From CALLVY01 sp937899855 (lineage in GTDB: Bacteria; Bacteroidota; Bacteroidia; Chitinophagales; Saprospiraceae), in assembly GCA_039820405.1 (NCBI GenBank), contig JBCBQC010000013.1:1-64000 (forward strand): a stretch of DNA of 64,000 bases. Reading direction: 5' to 3'. Each line of letters starts with the position of its first letter. The stretch's first letter is position 1. A model generated the notes under the pieces. The model searched no databases. It was not told where the DNA came from and saw nothing but the letters and a program-made list of their open reading frames with translations. Below are positions 25,595 to 34,071 of this stretch, in pieces. Position numbers and translations under genes: made by a program.

Positions 25595-26593
25595 ATGAAG
25601 ATCCTATCCCGCTACGCGGGCCTCTTGGCCCTCCTCTTTGTCCTGGCTTGCAATTCCGAGCCGGCGCCCCCTCCCGCCCAACCGGCCCAACCCAAACCGG
25701 AAGTACGGATTCCCCGTTTTTCGAGCGACTCGGCCTTCGTCGCCATCGAAAAACAGCTGGCCTATGGCCCGCGCGTCCCCAATACCAAGGCCCACGACCG
25801 CTGTCGCGAATGGCTCGCCGCATCATTCGAAGGCTACGGCGCCGCCGTGATCCAACAGGGCTTTGAGGCCAAGGCCTACGACGGTACGCTCCTGCGGGGC
25901 ACCAATATCATCGCCCAGTACGCTCCGGCCGCCAGCAAGCGCATCGTACTGGCCGCCCACTGGGATTCGCGCCACATTTCGGATCAGGATGCCGCGCCGG
26001 AAAACCGACAAAAGGGCGTACCCGCCGCCGACGATGGGGGAAGTGGCGTCGCCGTGCTGCTGGAGATCGGGCGATTGCTGGGCGAAAATCCAATCGAAAA
26101 TCTGGGCGTCGATTTGGTCCTCTTCGATGCGGAGGACTATGGAGATGGGGAAAACAACAACCCAACGAGTTGGTGCCTCGGCTCGCAGCATTGGTCGCGC
26201 AACCCGCACCGCAAGGGCTACCGCGCCAAGTACGGCATCCTGCTGGACATGGTGGGCGCCAAGAACGCGCGTTTTACCAAAGAAGAGTATTCGCGCTACT
26301 ACGCCCAGCCGATCGTCGACAAGGTCTGGCGCATGGCGCAAAACATGGGCTACGGCAATTATTTCGTCGACCAGGATTCCCGCGCCGTGACGGACGATCA
26401 CTTCTACGTCAATTCCATCGCCAAAATTCCGATGATCGACATCATCAACCGCTCCACGGAGACCAACTCGGGCTTTGGGCACTACTGGCATACCCAGCAG
26501 GATAATATCGACATCATCGACAAACGGACTTTGCGGGCGGTGGGACAGGTGATGCTGGCTACGATTTACAACGAGTCGATGGGACGCTTTTAG
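25595..26593 (+). CDS. M28-family zinc peptidase or glutaminyl cyclase, lipoprotein
   Basis: 332 residues. Lipobox LFVLAC at about residues 14-19 and a proline-rich spacer indicate a lipoprotein. The M28 fold shows zinc ligands in LAAHWDSRH, PAADDGGSGVAVLLE, LFDAEDYGD and the late histidine in GHYWHTQQDNID. The family includes aminopeptidases and glutaminyl-peptide cyclotransferases; the DxxxD pattern and length make the cyclotransferase-like branch possible. Its stop overlaps the stop of the convergent AsmA-like gene by three bases. Confidence 0.87.
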   Translation: MKILSRYAGLLALLFVLACNSEPAPPPAQPAQPKPEVRIPRFSSDSAFVAIEKQLAYGPRVPNTKAHDRCREWLAASFEGYGAAVIQQGFEAKAYDGTLLRGTNIIAQYAPAASKRIVLAAHWDSRHISDQDAAPENRQKGVPAADDGGSGVAVLLEIGRLLGENPIENLGVDLVLFDAEDYGDGENNNPTSWCLGSQHWSRNPHRKGYRAKYGILLDMVGAKNARFTKEEYSRYYAQPIVDKVWRMAQNMGYGNYFVDQDSRAVTDDHFYVNSIAKIPMIDIINRSTETNSGFGHYWHTQQDNIDIIDKRTLRAVGQVMLATIYNESMGRF

Positions 26594-29322
26594 CCGCCGC
26601 CCTCCCCGATCTCAAAATCGAGGTATTCATCTTCTCCTTCTTCTTCCTCCAAGGGCGTACCGTTCCCGGGACTGACTACGGGCTCTTCCTCCAGATCGAT
26701 GTACTCATCTTCCCCACCGTTGCCCCCTTCGTCACCCCAATCCAGGGGTTCTTCAAAGTTGGTCACGCGGCCAAATTCCCGGAGCAGGGCCACGCGAATT
26801 TCCCGTTTGTGGTGTTCGCTGCTGGCAAAGCGCCGCCGAACGACGCGCTTGTCTTGCTTGATCTTGTACCGATCCACCGTTCCGTAGATGCGATAGTAGA
26901 GATTGAACCAGCCGTTGCGGACGGCCTTCTGGGGGCGCATATCCGAGTTGTAGCGTTTGAATTTATTGATCAACACCTGGGCGGCATTGATTTGCATGTT
27001 GTAGTCGATCCGATTATCAATGGTGTGCTCGCCGCTGATGCTCAGGTTCATGGCATTGGTTTGGACGAACATCACGGGGATAAAGACGCGCCCGTTGCGG
27101 ACCTCCAACCAATTTTGAAGTTGTTCGAATTTGATGCGACGCAGGTCTTGGATTTTGATGTAGTTGGAGAAATCGTACAACAGCTGGAAATCGACCAGTT
27201 CGCCATCACTGATGTTGAGGTCGCCCAGTACCTGGAGTCGATCCTGAATAAAGTGGCCATCCTCATCCCAGTAGGCATTGATGAGCAATTGCGATTGCAA
27301 ATCGCCCTTGAGGTGTTTGGCCTGGATGACTTGTTGGCCAAAATTTTCGAACTGCTGGAAAAATTGTTTGACGTCAATCCCCGCCATCTCCATCTTGGCC
27401 TTTAGGTAGGGTTTTTCCTCAAAAAACAACTTCCCATCCACCTTGACCGCCCCTTCCATGGCATCGACATTCCCCTTGATGAGCAGCTCGTTGTTGTCAA
27501 ATTCCAGGTCTCCGCGGAAGCGTTCCGCTACGATCTCCCGATAGCGAAAGTCGTCAATCCGTGCTTTGAAGGTCCCCTTGAGCAATTTGGTGATCCGCTC
27601 CCGCTGCCGAATCTCGGCGGCCTTTTGGGCGTCTTCTACCGACTTGCGGGTCAAATCCGCGGGCAGGTCGTCGACGGGGGCCGTCATGGCCAGGAGCTCG
27701 CTCAGGTCAAAATGGGGTGCGTAGAGGTCGGCCCGAAAACGCAGTTCCGCCCCACCGGAGTTGGTCGAATCCGCCAGGAGTACGGGCAGGATATTGGCAA
27801 ATTTACCATCGAGCTGAATCTCGGTGTTGGGCGCTTCAATCTGGACGGCTTCCACCAGTAGGGCATTGTCTACCAATTTGACCTGCCCCTCGTTCACCAC
27901 CAACTGCCGATCCGAAAAGTCGAGCCGGGCATCGTCAAACTCCAAAGTGCCCGAAGCCTTGACCCGACCAATCCGACGTTGATTGATCATGTCCCGCACC
28001 TTTCCCTTGAGCTTGAGTTCGTTGACCGCCACCTCGCCATCCGCACCCGTGATCGTCGGTACGTTAAATAGCCCGTAAATATCGTCGAGTGACAGCAGCC
28101 CCGAAAAATGTAGGTCCAGTGCCGGATCCTCCAAATTGTACAGACGAAACTTGCCTTCCATCAATTGCTGATCCAGTACGCCTTTGAAATCGGTGACGGA
28201 AAAAAGCGACGTCGAATTCTTTCGTTGTTGCCCATTGGTAAAAAGCCCCTGAAAGCTCACCTCTTCCAGCGCATTCTGGAGACGGGGGCTGCTGATTTCT
28301 CCATTCTCCAAACCAAACTTCACCTCGATGGCGGGATAGTGATCCGCCGTCAACTTGCCCTTGGCACTGGCCGTAAAATCAAAATCACCGCGACTGCGAA
28401 AATCGCTGAAGTAAGCCAGGTACTGCTCAGGCAACAAGTCGATGACGGACTCAATGCTTCCCTTTTGGGCGACCAGCTCCAGGTCAAAATCGGTAGCGCT
28501 ACCCGCCGAGGCGACCGTCCCCTCCAATTGGAAAATATTGGAAGCGATGGCCAAGCTCATGTTCTCGATGTCGTACTTCCGGTTGGCCAAGTCGACGTTC
28601 ATCTTGGTATCGTAGGTCAGCGGTTTGCCCACCAGAAAGCGGCCGTCCGGCAGCTCCACAAAATCGGATTGCAACCGGGCCACGCTGGTCATCGAAAAGG
28701 CCTCGCGCGAAAACTGCCCCGACGCCGTTGCATCTTCTACCTGCCAGCGCACCTGCTGCTTGGCCCGATCATCGACATAAATGAGTTCCATATTCTGGAG
28801 CCGGGCCTCCTCCAGGGAAATGGCCAGGTCGCCCGGGCTTTTGGGAGTCTCCGCTTCTGCTTCCGCCGCAACGAGGATGTCGTAGTTCATCCGCCCCTTC
28901 CGATCGATGCGTACGAAGAGGGCACCGTCTTCGATGAGGACGGAATGCACTTTGACGTCCGAGCTCAGTAGGCTCAACAAGCCAAAACGGAAGGATACCC
29001 GGTCGGCCTCCAGGAGGGTGCCCTTCATGGCGTCGTCGAGTACGACCTCTTCCAGATTGGCCGCCACTTGAGGGAATCCCGCCAGTAGGGAAAGTTCGAA
29101 AGACCCAACGCGCAGCTCGGTACGGAGCTGTTTGTTGATTTCGGTGAGTAGGCGTTCGCCGATTTGCTTTTCAAAGAAGGCGGCCAGCACCAGCGAGCTG
29201 AGCAAAACCAGGAGGAAGGCGAAGGCAAAAAGCCAAACGAGTCGCCGGAGCAACCGCCGCCAAAGCGGGGGTTTGCGGGGGCGGGGGGGATCGACGATAA
29301 TGGGGGTTGCGGGAGTCTTCAT
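26590..29322 (-). CDS. AsmA-family inner-membrane/periplasmic protein
   Basis: 910 residues. One N-terminal membrane segment (about 28-50, LVWLFAFAFLLVLLSSLVLAAFF, quoted in part: FAFLLVLLSSLVLAAFF), then a long beta-rich periplasmic region with AsmA N- and C-terminal features (KQLRTELRVGSFELSLLAGFP; VKVDGKLFFEEKP; LNISDGELVDFQLLYDFS). AsmA-like proteins are thought to bridge the periplasm and move phospholipids. The C-terminal about 60 residues are very acidic (Glu/Asp/Gly-rich). It is a single-gene unit, divergent from tRNA-Val. Confidence 0.85.
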   Translation of the reverse strand: MKTPATPIIVDPPRPRKPPLWRRLLRRLVWLFAFAFLLVLLSSLVLAAFFEKQIGERLLTEINKQLRTELRVGSFELSLLAGFPQVAANLEEVVLDDAMKGTLLEADRVSFRFGLLSLLSSDVKVHSVLIEDGALFVRIDRKGRMNYDILVAAEAEAETPKSPGDLAISLEEARLQNMELIYVDDRAKQQVRWQVEDATASGQFSREAFSMTSVARLQSDFVELPDGRFLVGKPLTYDTKMNVDLANRKYDIENMSLAIASNIFQLEGTVASAGSATDFDLELVAQKGSIESVIDLLPEQYLAYFSDFRSRGDFDFTASAKGKLTADHYPAIEVKFGLENGEISSPRLQNALEEVSFQGLFTNGQQRKNSTSLFSVTDFKGVLDQQLMEGKFRLYNLEDPALDLHFSGLLSLDDIYGLFNVPTITGADGEVAVNELKLKGKVRDMINQRRIGRVKASGTLEFDDARLDFSDRQLVVNEGQVKLVDNALLVEAVQIEAPNTEIQLDGKFANILPVLLADSTNSGGAELRFRADLYAPHFDLSELLAMTAPVDDLPADLTRKSVEDAQKAAEIRQRERITKLLKGTFKARIDDFRYREIVAERFRGDLEFDNNELLIKGNVDAMEGAVKVDGKLFFEEKPYLKAKMEMAGIDVKQFFQQFENFGQQVIQAKHLKGDLQSQLLINAYWDEDGHFIQDRLQVLGDLNISDGELVDFQLLYDFSNYIKIQDLRRIKFEQLQNWLEVRNGRVFIPVMFVQTNAMNLSISGEHTIDNRIDYNMQINAAQVLINKFKRYNSDMRPQKAVRNGWFNLYYRIYGTVDRYKIKQDKRVVRRRFASSEHHKREIRVALLREFGRVTNFEEPLDWGDEGGNGGEDEYIDLEEEPVVSPGNGTPLEEEEGEDEYLDFEIGEGGG

Positions 29323-29487
29323 CGGTATCGTATGATACGTAAAGATAATGTATTTGTTATAAGAAAATTAACGCTTTGGGGGAGGGGCTTATTTTTTAGA
29401 CGGCCAAAGGAGGGGGGAGGGTTGCACCAGGGAGGGCACCGGCGGTAGTATTCGCTCAAAAAATAGGAAAATAATATCCCTCCCCAC

Positions 29488-29518
29488 TTGATTAAGCCGT
29501 TCGAGGCCCTTATCTTTG
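29488..29518 (+). promoter_or_regulatory. tRNA-Val promoter
   Basis: TTG (29488-29490), a 20-base spacer, TATCTTTG (29511-29518): exact TTG-N20-TAnnTTTG, with the tRNA starting 18 bases further on. Confidence 0.8.
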
Positions 29519-29535
29519 CCATCGCTTCACAAAAA

Positions 29536-29613
29536 GGGCGATTAGCTCAGTTGGTTCAGAGCACCTCGTTTACACCGAGGGGGTCGGGAGTTCGAATCTC
29601 TCATCGCCCACCA
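29536..29613 (+). tRNA. tRNA-Val (TAC)
   Basis: Full cloverleaf: acceptor GGGCGAT/ATCGCCC, D stem GCTC/GAGC, anticodon stem CCTCG/CGAGG with loop TTTACAC (anticodon TAC), T loop TTCGAAT, and an encoded CCA end. A terminator follows at once, so it is a single-gene unit. Confidence 0.97.
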
Positions 29614-29681
29614 AGCACTAGGGAATAACGGCGCGTAACTTCGCAGCGGTTATTTCCTTTTTCATTTTTCGGAACGTGGTT
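29587..29681 (+). repeat. 95-bp direct repeat, copy 1 (tRNA 3' part plus terminator)
   Basis: Runs from the T arm of tRNA-Val through its CCA end and terminator to about 20 bases beyond. Copy 2 lies exactly 187 bases downstream (29774-29868) and differs at one base (29655 T, 29842 C). Confidence 0.95.
29621..29663 (+). terminator. tRNA-Val terminator
   Basis: GGGAATAAC pairs with GTTATTTCC (one G-T pair) around a GC-rich inner loop, followed by TTTTTC. The second repeat copy carries the fully paired form (GTTATTCCC) at 29808-29850. Confidence 0.85.
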
Positions 29682-29727
29682 CTAATACGTTAGGACGGTA
29701 GCCAGTTAGTATACCCCTGCCACGACA

Positions 29728-29800
29728 AGGCGATACTTGGTACAGCGCACTCCGAATTCCTTCGGAGGCGTCAGGAGTTCGAATCTCTCATCGCCCACCA
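29728..29800 (+). pseudogene. Decayed tRNA gene (D-armless tRNA-Val relative)
   Basis: Starts AGGCGAT and ends ATCGCCCACCA with an identical T arm to tRNA-Val, but the 5' half of the D arm is missing and the anticodon region (CTCCGAATTCCTTCGGAG) has an odd-sized loop in which no anticodon can be assigned. The first acceptor pair is broken. It looks like a partial duplicate of the upstream tRNA that has decayed or recombined with another tRNA. No promoter is seen between the copies. Confidence 0.75.
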
Positions 29801-29868
29801 AGCACTAGGGAATAACGGCGCGTAACTTCGCAGCGGTTATTCCCTTTTTCATTTTTCGGAACGTGGTT
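29774..29868 (+). repeat. 95-bp direct repeat, copy 2
   Basis: One mismatch to 29587-29681, offset 187 bases. After each copy comes a weakly similar stretch with CCACGACAAGGC (near 29720) or CCACGACGAGGC (near 29914), suggesting an older tandem unit that is mostly eroded. From 29869 to 30065 no gene is seen. Confidence 0.9.
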
Positions 29869-30065
29869 GTAGTGCCCTAGGAAATACGGCCAATGGCCTT
29901 ATCATGACCGCTACCACGACGAGGCAAAGGCAGCAGATATACCATCGCTATCGTTCCCTTTTTAGTTGGGCTTGGGAAAGGACCAGCATTAGACTTCTCC
30001 GACTCTCTATTGCTCATCATCCGATGAGGGAATGATTTATAAACCAGACCCCAATTAACATTACC

Positions 30066-30494
30066 ATGGCTACCCTACAATTGATCTCCCACCCCGAAGT
30101 CGCGATGGTTTTTGCCAACTATCCCGCGACGGTCCGCAGCCAGATGTTGGCGCTCCGGGCCTTGGTCATCGCTACGGCAGAAGAGATCGAAGGGCTGACC
30201 CTACTGGAAGAGACGCTCAAATGGGGAGAGCCCAGTTTTGTGACCAAGCACGGCAGTACCCTAAGGATGGATTGGAAAGTCAAATCACCAGACCAGTATG
30301 CCCTGTACTTTAAATGTACCAGCAAACTAGTGGGTACCTTTAAATCGGTTTTTGGAGCTACCTTTCAATACGAAGGAAAACGCGCCCTCGTTTTTTCCTT
30401 ACCACAAAGCCTCCCAATACCCGAAGTCAAAGCCTGCATCAAAGCCGCCCTGACCTATCACAAAGTCAAGCATTTGCCCAACTTGGGCATGTAA
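30066..30494 (+). CDS. DUF1801 (YdhG-like) protein
   Basis: 142 residues, full length for DUF1801. The conserved core is LEETLKWGEPSFVTKHGSTLRMDWK followed by a beta-strand-rich part (quoted in part: LKWGEPSF, ALYFKC, GAKR-like region GKRALVFSL). No catalytic residues are known for the family; it adopts a helix-plus-sheet fold of unknown role. It has no neighbours on its strand that hint at function. Confidence 0.85.
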   Translation: MATLQLISHPEVAMVFANYPATVRSQMLALRALVIATAEEIEGLTLLEETLKWGEPSFVTKHGSTLRMDWKVKSPDQYALYFKCTSKLVGTFKSVFGATFQYEGKRALVFSLPQSLPIPEVKACIKAALTYHKVKHLPNLGM

Positions 30495-30747
30495 GCCTTC
30501 CCCAGCTGGCCACGAGTCCGTTTTGCACTTTTTTATTTTTTTTTGCACTTTTATTGTTGTACCCCCAACCGATCTTGTACTCGTGGTGTTTTATAGGCAC
30601 AACACAACAACCCGCAAACTGCCACCCCCGTCGACAAGCTCGGCAGTTGCCCTTCCTAGGACCTACCCATTCAAGTTACTCTTTTTCCACAGCGGTGCCC
30701 TTACTGAATAGACTAAGCAGTATCCGAAAGTAATCTTTCGGCACCAC
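30495..30747. other. Gene-less stretch rich in small repeats
   Basis: Contains TTTTGCACTTTT twice at a 20-base interval (30521 and 30541), enclosed by an 8-base inverted repeat CCACGAGT/ACTCGTGG (30510-30517 and 30579-30586), another near-palindrome GCAAACTGCC/GGCAGTTGC (30614-30623, 30642-30650) and a perfect hairpin CCGAAAG-TAAT-CTTTCGG (30724-30741). The last lies just beyond the stop of the minus-strand gene remnant and may be its old terminator. Confidence 0.6.
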
Positions 30748-31017
30748 CTAGGCATCCCCGCCGATGACTACGACGTCGATGTGGTCGAGGGCCTGATCAT
30801 CATCCACATCCACATCGAAACGGCGGATTACGTCCTCGACATTTACATTATCATCGATTGTTGATCCTCGTCAAAAGGTATCGGTAACAATAAACCGGTA
30901 AACGGTGGGGCATCCCGTACTGGGGTGCCCCTTATCCTCACAAGGAAAGATCAAGAATCCGAGTGCGAGCTCGTTAAATTTGGTGGCGATAAAATAAGCC
31001 TTCCTAGCAATGCCGTT
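30748..31017 (-). pseudogene. Remnant of an unrecognised gene, broken by an in-frame TGA
   Basis: A minus-strand frame with protein-like codon use and no start codon. The upper part reads CNGIARKAYFIATKFNEL and then FPCEDKGHPSTGCPTVYRF, ends VTDTF and meets TGA at 30873-30871. The same frame continues at once as GSTIDDNVNVEDVIRRFDVD and ends VVVIGGDA before TAG. The frame stays open as far as 31077 but there overlaps the start of the next plus-strand gene. I do not recognise the family. Most likely the C-terminal end of a gene lost by deletion and point mutation. Confidence 0.5.
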
Positions 31018-31025
31018 ACAGGGGT

Positions 31026-32072
31026 ATGATGAAACCTCTAATTTTCTCCTCCCCCCTCCGACTGGCCAGAAGTAGCGCTAGCCCAGCGCCCTCTTTCCTG
31101 AGATTTGTCCTGCTGGGGCTGGTCCTTTTCACGAGCTGTGTCCCCGACGACCCACTCGTAAACCCCACACCGGAAGCCCTCGGCCAGTGGCTCCCCCTGC
31201 TGGAGCAGGATACCATCACGGACCTGGTGGATACCAAGGACTACGTGTGGCTGACTACCAAACGGAACGGGCTGCGCAAGGTGAGTAAAAAAACCCTGAC
31301 CCTGGTGGATGGCCCGCATACCCAAGTAACCTGGCCCGATGACGCCCTGACGTCCGTCGTTGCTACCAACCGCAACCGACTCTTCATCGGCACGCGAAAC
31401 CACGGCCTGGCCCGATTGGGGCCCGAGGGCCTGACCCGGTTCGACACTCACAATTCCGACTTGCCCAACAACGAGATTCGTTGTCTGGAAATGGGCCAGG
31501 ACGGAACCCTTTGGATCGGGACCTTTGCGGGGCTCGTCGCTTTCCGCGACGGAGTGTTTCAGACCTACCACCTCCATAACTCCGACCTGCCGGATGACAA
31601 CATCCGCGTGATCCGGGAAGACCCCGGGGGAAACATTTGGGTGGGTACCCAAACGGGGGGCTTGGTACAGTTTGACCCGACTCAAAGTACCCTGTACCAG
31701 TCCACCAATTCTATTTTGGTAGACAACCAGATTCGTTTCATCACCTTCGCCGCGGATAAAATGTGGACGGCTTCGTTTCATCACTTGTACCACCTGGATG
31801 CTGGGGGTTGGCAGAAGTATACGGCGCAGAATTCGGATTTGAGTTCCAACTACGTCAACGACCTGGAAGTGGATCTGCTCGGGGCCGTCTATTTGGCGAC
31901 TCACGAGGGATTGACCATACAGCGGGAAGGCGAATGGACCAAGTATTACAATTGGAATTCTGGCTTGCTCCACAATATCGTGGAACGGGTACTCGTCGAC
32001 GAGCGTAACAACAAGTGGATCGGAACCTACCGGGGCTTGGTGATTTACAATGAGGCGGGCATCAAGCGCTGA
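31026..32072 (+). CDS. Two-component-regulator-type propeller lipoprotein
   Basis: 348 residues. A long N-terminal signal ends in a lipobox LFTSC near residue 38. The rest is a beta-propeller of Reg_prop repeats, seen in GTLWIGTFAGLVAF, GNIWVGTQTGGLVQF and NNKWIGTYRGLVIY. In hybrid two-component systems this propeller senses ligands in the periplasm, but here there is no kinase or DNA-binding domain, so it is a free-standing propeller. A TAAATTTG box lies at 30975-30982. Confidence 0.8.
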   Translation: MMKPLIFSSPLRLARSSASPAPSFLRFVLLGLVLFTSCVPDDPLVNPTPEALGQWLPLLEQDTITDLVDTKDYVWLTTKRNGLRKVSKKTLTLVDGPHTQVTWPDDALTSVVATNRNRLFIGTRNHGLARLGPEGLTRFDTHNSDLPNNEIRCLEMGQDGTLWIGTFAGLVAFRDGVFQTYHLHNSDLPDDNIRVIREDPGGNIWVGTQTGGLVQFDPTQSTLYQSTNSILVDNQIRFITFAADKMWTASFHHLYHLDAGGWQKYTAQNSDLSSNYVNDLEVDLLGAVYLATHEGLTIQREGEWTKYYNWNSGLLHNIVERVLVDERNNKWIGTYRGLVIYNEAGIKR

Positions 32073-32211
32073 GCCCGGAAGCCGATACGCTCCCCCAGTC
32101 CTACTGGCCAAGCAGCGACAAAGTCCGTGATTTTAACGCTTGCCAAAATATTTTCCTACTTTCGGGTGTTTTCCATCTGTATACCCAACCACCCAGATCA
32201 ACTATACCCAC

Positions 32212-33048
32212 ATGAGGAGAATTGTATGCTTACTCGGACTCTTATTGCCCACGCTACTGCTTCCCGCCCAGTTCTTTTCCGAAAACTTTGATGAGCTCCA
32301 AGCCGATACGGGCCAACAGCTTCCCGCCGGCTGGACCGCCGTCAATCAAAACAACGACAACGCCTTTTGGGACGTCCTGCCCAACAGCAATAATTTTCCC
32401 AACAACGCTCGCTCCGCCCCCAACGCCATGCACATGAGCTTCGACATCGACGACCCCGCCGACGACTGGCTCTTTACGCCTCTCCTGAGCTTTCGCCAAA
32501 ACTACCGCTACATCGTCCGCTTTTGGTACCGCAAGGTCGATACGGGTTTCGACACCGTCGAAAAACTCAAGGTCCACCTCAGCCCCGGGATCGATCCCCA
32601 AGACGTGGACCCCATCCCTCAATTTATCGATACCCTCATCGACAGCAAGAACTACCAGCTCGCCGAATTCTCCTTCGTCTCCAACGACGATGTAGTACGT
32701 AGTATCGCCTTCCACGCCTTTAGCGAGCCCTTCCAGTTTCTCCTCGCCATCGACGATGTGGAGATCGAAGAAACCCTCGTCAACAGCACCGAAGTGCCCG
32801 CCATCGTTCCCCCCATCCGGGTTTTCCCCAACCCCACCACCGACTTCCTCGCCTTCCACTGGCCAAGCGAACAATTGCGGGCTCACATCCAGCTTTACGA
32901 CGACACCGGGCGGCTGATCCGCGAAGAAAATAGCGCCCGGTCGGGGCATCAAATCCCCGTCGATGATCTTCCTCCGGGATTTTATACGTACCTTATCCGC
33001 GATCATCGCGGCCGTCAAACGAGCGGTCGCTTTACCATCCATCCTTAA
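32212..33048 (+). CDS. Secreted choice-of-anchor-J-like protein with T9SS sorting domain
   Basis: 278 residues from the ATG at 32212, where a good signal peptide begins (MRRIVCLLGLLLPTLLLPAQ); a longer frame from 32140 adds 24 residues without signal character. The central part (FSENFDELQADTG, LPAGWTAVNQNNDN, DDWLFTPLLSF) resembles the choice-of-anchor J / cleaved-adhesin jelly-roll domain. The end is a T9SS type A sorting domain (VFPNPTTDFLAF, YDDTGRLIREE, LPPGFYTYLI). Likely a surface or secreted binding protein; ligand unknown. Confidence 0.82.
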   Translation: MRRIVCLLGLLLPTLLLPAQFFSENFDELQADTGQQLPAGWTAVNQNNDNAFWDVLPNSNNFPNNARSAPNAMHMSFDIDDPADDWLFTPLLSFRQNYRYIVRFWYRKVDTGFDTVEKLKVHLSPGIDPQDVDPIPQFIDTLIDSKNYQLAEFSFVSNDDVVRSIAFHAFSEPFQFLLAIDDVEIEETLVNSTEVPAIVPPIRVFPNPTTDFLAFHWPSEQLRAHIQLYDDTGRLIREENSARSGHQIPVDDLPPGFYTYLIRDHRGRQTSGRFTIHP

Positions 33049-33058
33049 ATCCGCCACC

Positions 33059-34066
33059 ATGCCCGAAAACATTCAAGTCAAGCTCGCCAGCCGCCCCGTC
33101 GGACTCCCCACCGCCGAAAATTGGACCATCGAGAGCAGCCCCCTGCCCGAAGTCGGCGACGGACAGCTGCTGATTCAGCAGGCCTACGTCTCGCTCGATC
33201 CGGCCATGCGCAGTTGGATCAGCGCCGCCCGAACGTACCTGCCTCCCGTACCGATCGGAGCCGTGATGCGAGCCGGTGCGGTGGGAAAAGTCATCGCCAG
33301 CCAGCATGCCGACTACGCCGTGGGCGACTACGTATACGGCAGTACTGGTGTACAGCAGTACGCCCTGTCCGATGGCGAGGGCTTGTTTAAAGTACAGACG
33401 GGAATGGTTCCCCTCTCAAACTACCTGGGAGTGATGGGCATGACGGGTTTTACCGCTTACTTTGGCATGCTGCACATCGGCGAGCCCAAGGAAGGGGACG
33501 TGGTGCTGGTTTCGGGGGCGGCCGGAGCGGTAGGCAGCATCGCCGGGCAAATTGCCAAAATCAAAGGCTGCCACGTAGTGGGAGTAGCGGGAGGACCGGA
33601 GAAGTGCCGGTACCTCACCGAAGAATTGGGGTTTGATGCGGCCATTGATTACAAAAGCGAAAACCTCCGGGCGGCCGTCAAGCGCCATTGCCCCAAGGGC
33701 ATCGACATTTACTTCGACAATGTAGGGGGAGAAATTCTGGATATCGCGCTGAGTCGGCTCCGCATCGGGGCACGCATTCCGCTGTGTGGGGGTATTTCTC
33801 AGTACAACGCCACCGAAGCCATCCAAGGGCCTTCCAATTACCTGGCGCTAATTTCTTGCCGTGCCAAAATGCAGGGCTTCCTGGTCTTTGACTTCGCCAA
33901 GGATTACGCCAAGGCCGCTCTCGAACTGGGCATGTGGCTGGCACAGGGCCAGATCAAAAGTCGCGAGACCATCGTTGAAGGCATTGAGACCTTTCCCGAT
34001 ACCTTCCTCCGGCTCTTCAACGGTGATAAATTAGGGAAGCTCGTGCTCAAAGTCGGAGCGGAGTAA
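33059..34066 (+). CDS. NADP-dependent oxidoreductase, medium-chain (zinc-independent) family
   Basis: 335 residues from the ATG at 33059, ten bases after the previous stop. Matches the leukotriene B4 12-hydroxydehydrogenase / prostaglandin reductase-like MDR branch: LDPAMRSWI, GMTGFTAYFGM, nucleotide-binding VSGAAGAVGSIAGQIAK, and DVYFDNVGGE-type segment IDIYFDNVGGEILD. No zinc ligands, as usual for this branch. It reduces activated C=C bonds of enones; physiological substrate unknown. Confidence 0.9.
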   Translation: MPENIQVKLASRPVGLPTAENWTIESSPLPEVGDGQLLIQQAYVSLDPAMRSWISAARTYLPPVPIGAVMRAGAVGKVIASQHADYAVGDYVYGSTGVQQYALSDGEGLFKVQTGMVPLSNYLGVMGMTGFTAYFGMLHIGEPKEGDVVLVSGAAGAVGSIAGQIAKIKGCHVVGVAGGPEKCRYLTEELGFDAAIDYKSENLRAAVKRHCPKGIDIYFDNVGGEILDIALSRLRIGARIPLCGGISQYNATEAIQGPSNYLALISCRAKMQGFLVFDFAKDYAKAALELGMWLAQGQIKSRETIVEGIETFPDTFLRLFNGDKLGKLVLKVGAE

Positions 34067-34071
34067 TCGGA

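Noticed and set aside
29774..29868. attL/attR pair of a present integrative element
   Set aside because: Only 187 bases separate the copies, with no integrase or cargo; at most a scar.
30523..30711. 62-residue ORF in a repeat-rich gap
   Set aside because: Low-complexity start over T-rich direct repeats, no recognisable features.
30907..30931. 10-bp stem hairpin as a terminator
   Set aside because: It falls inside the minus-strand gene remnant and has no T-run; probably coding-sequence chance pairing.
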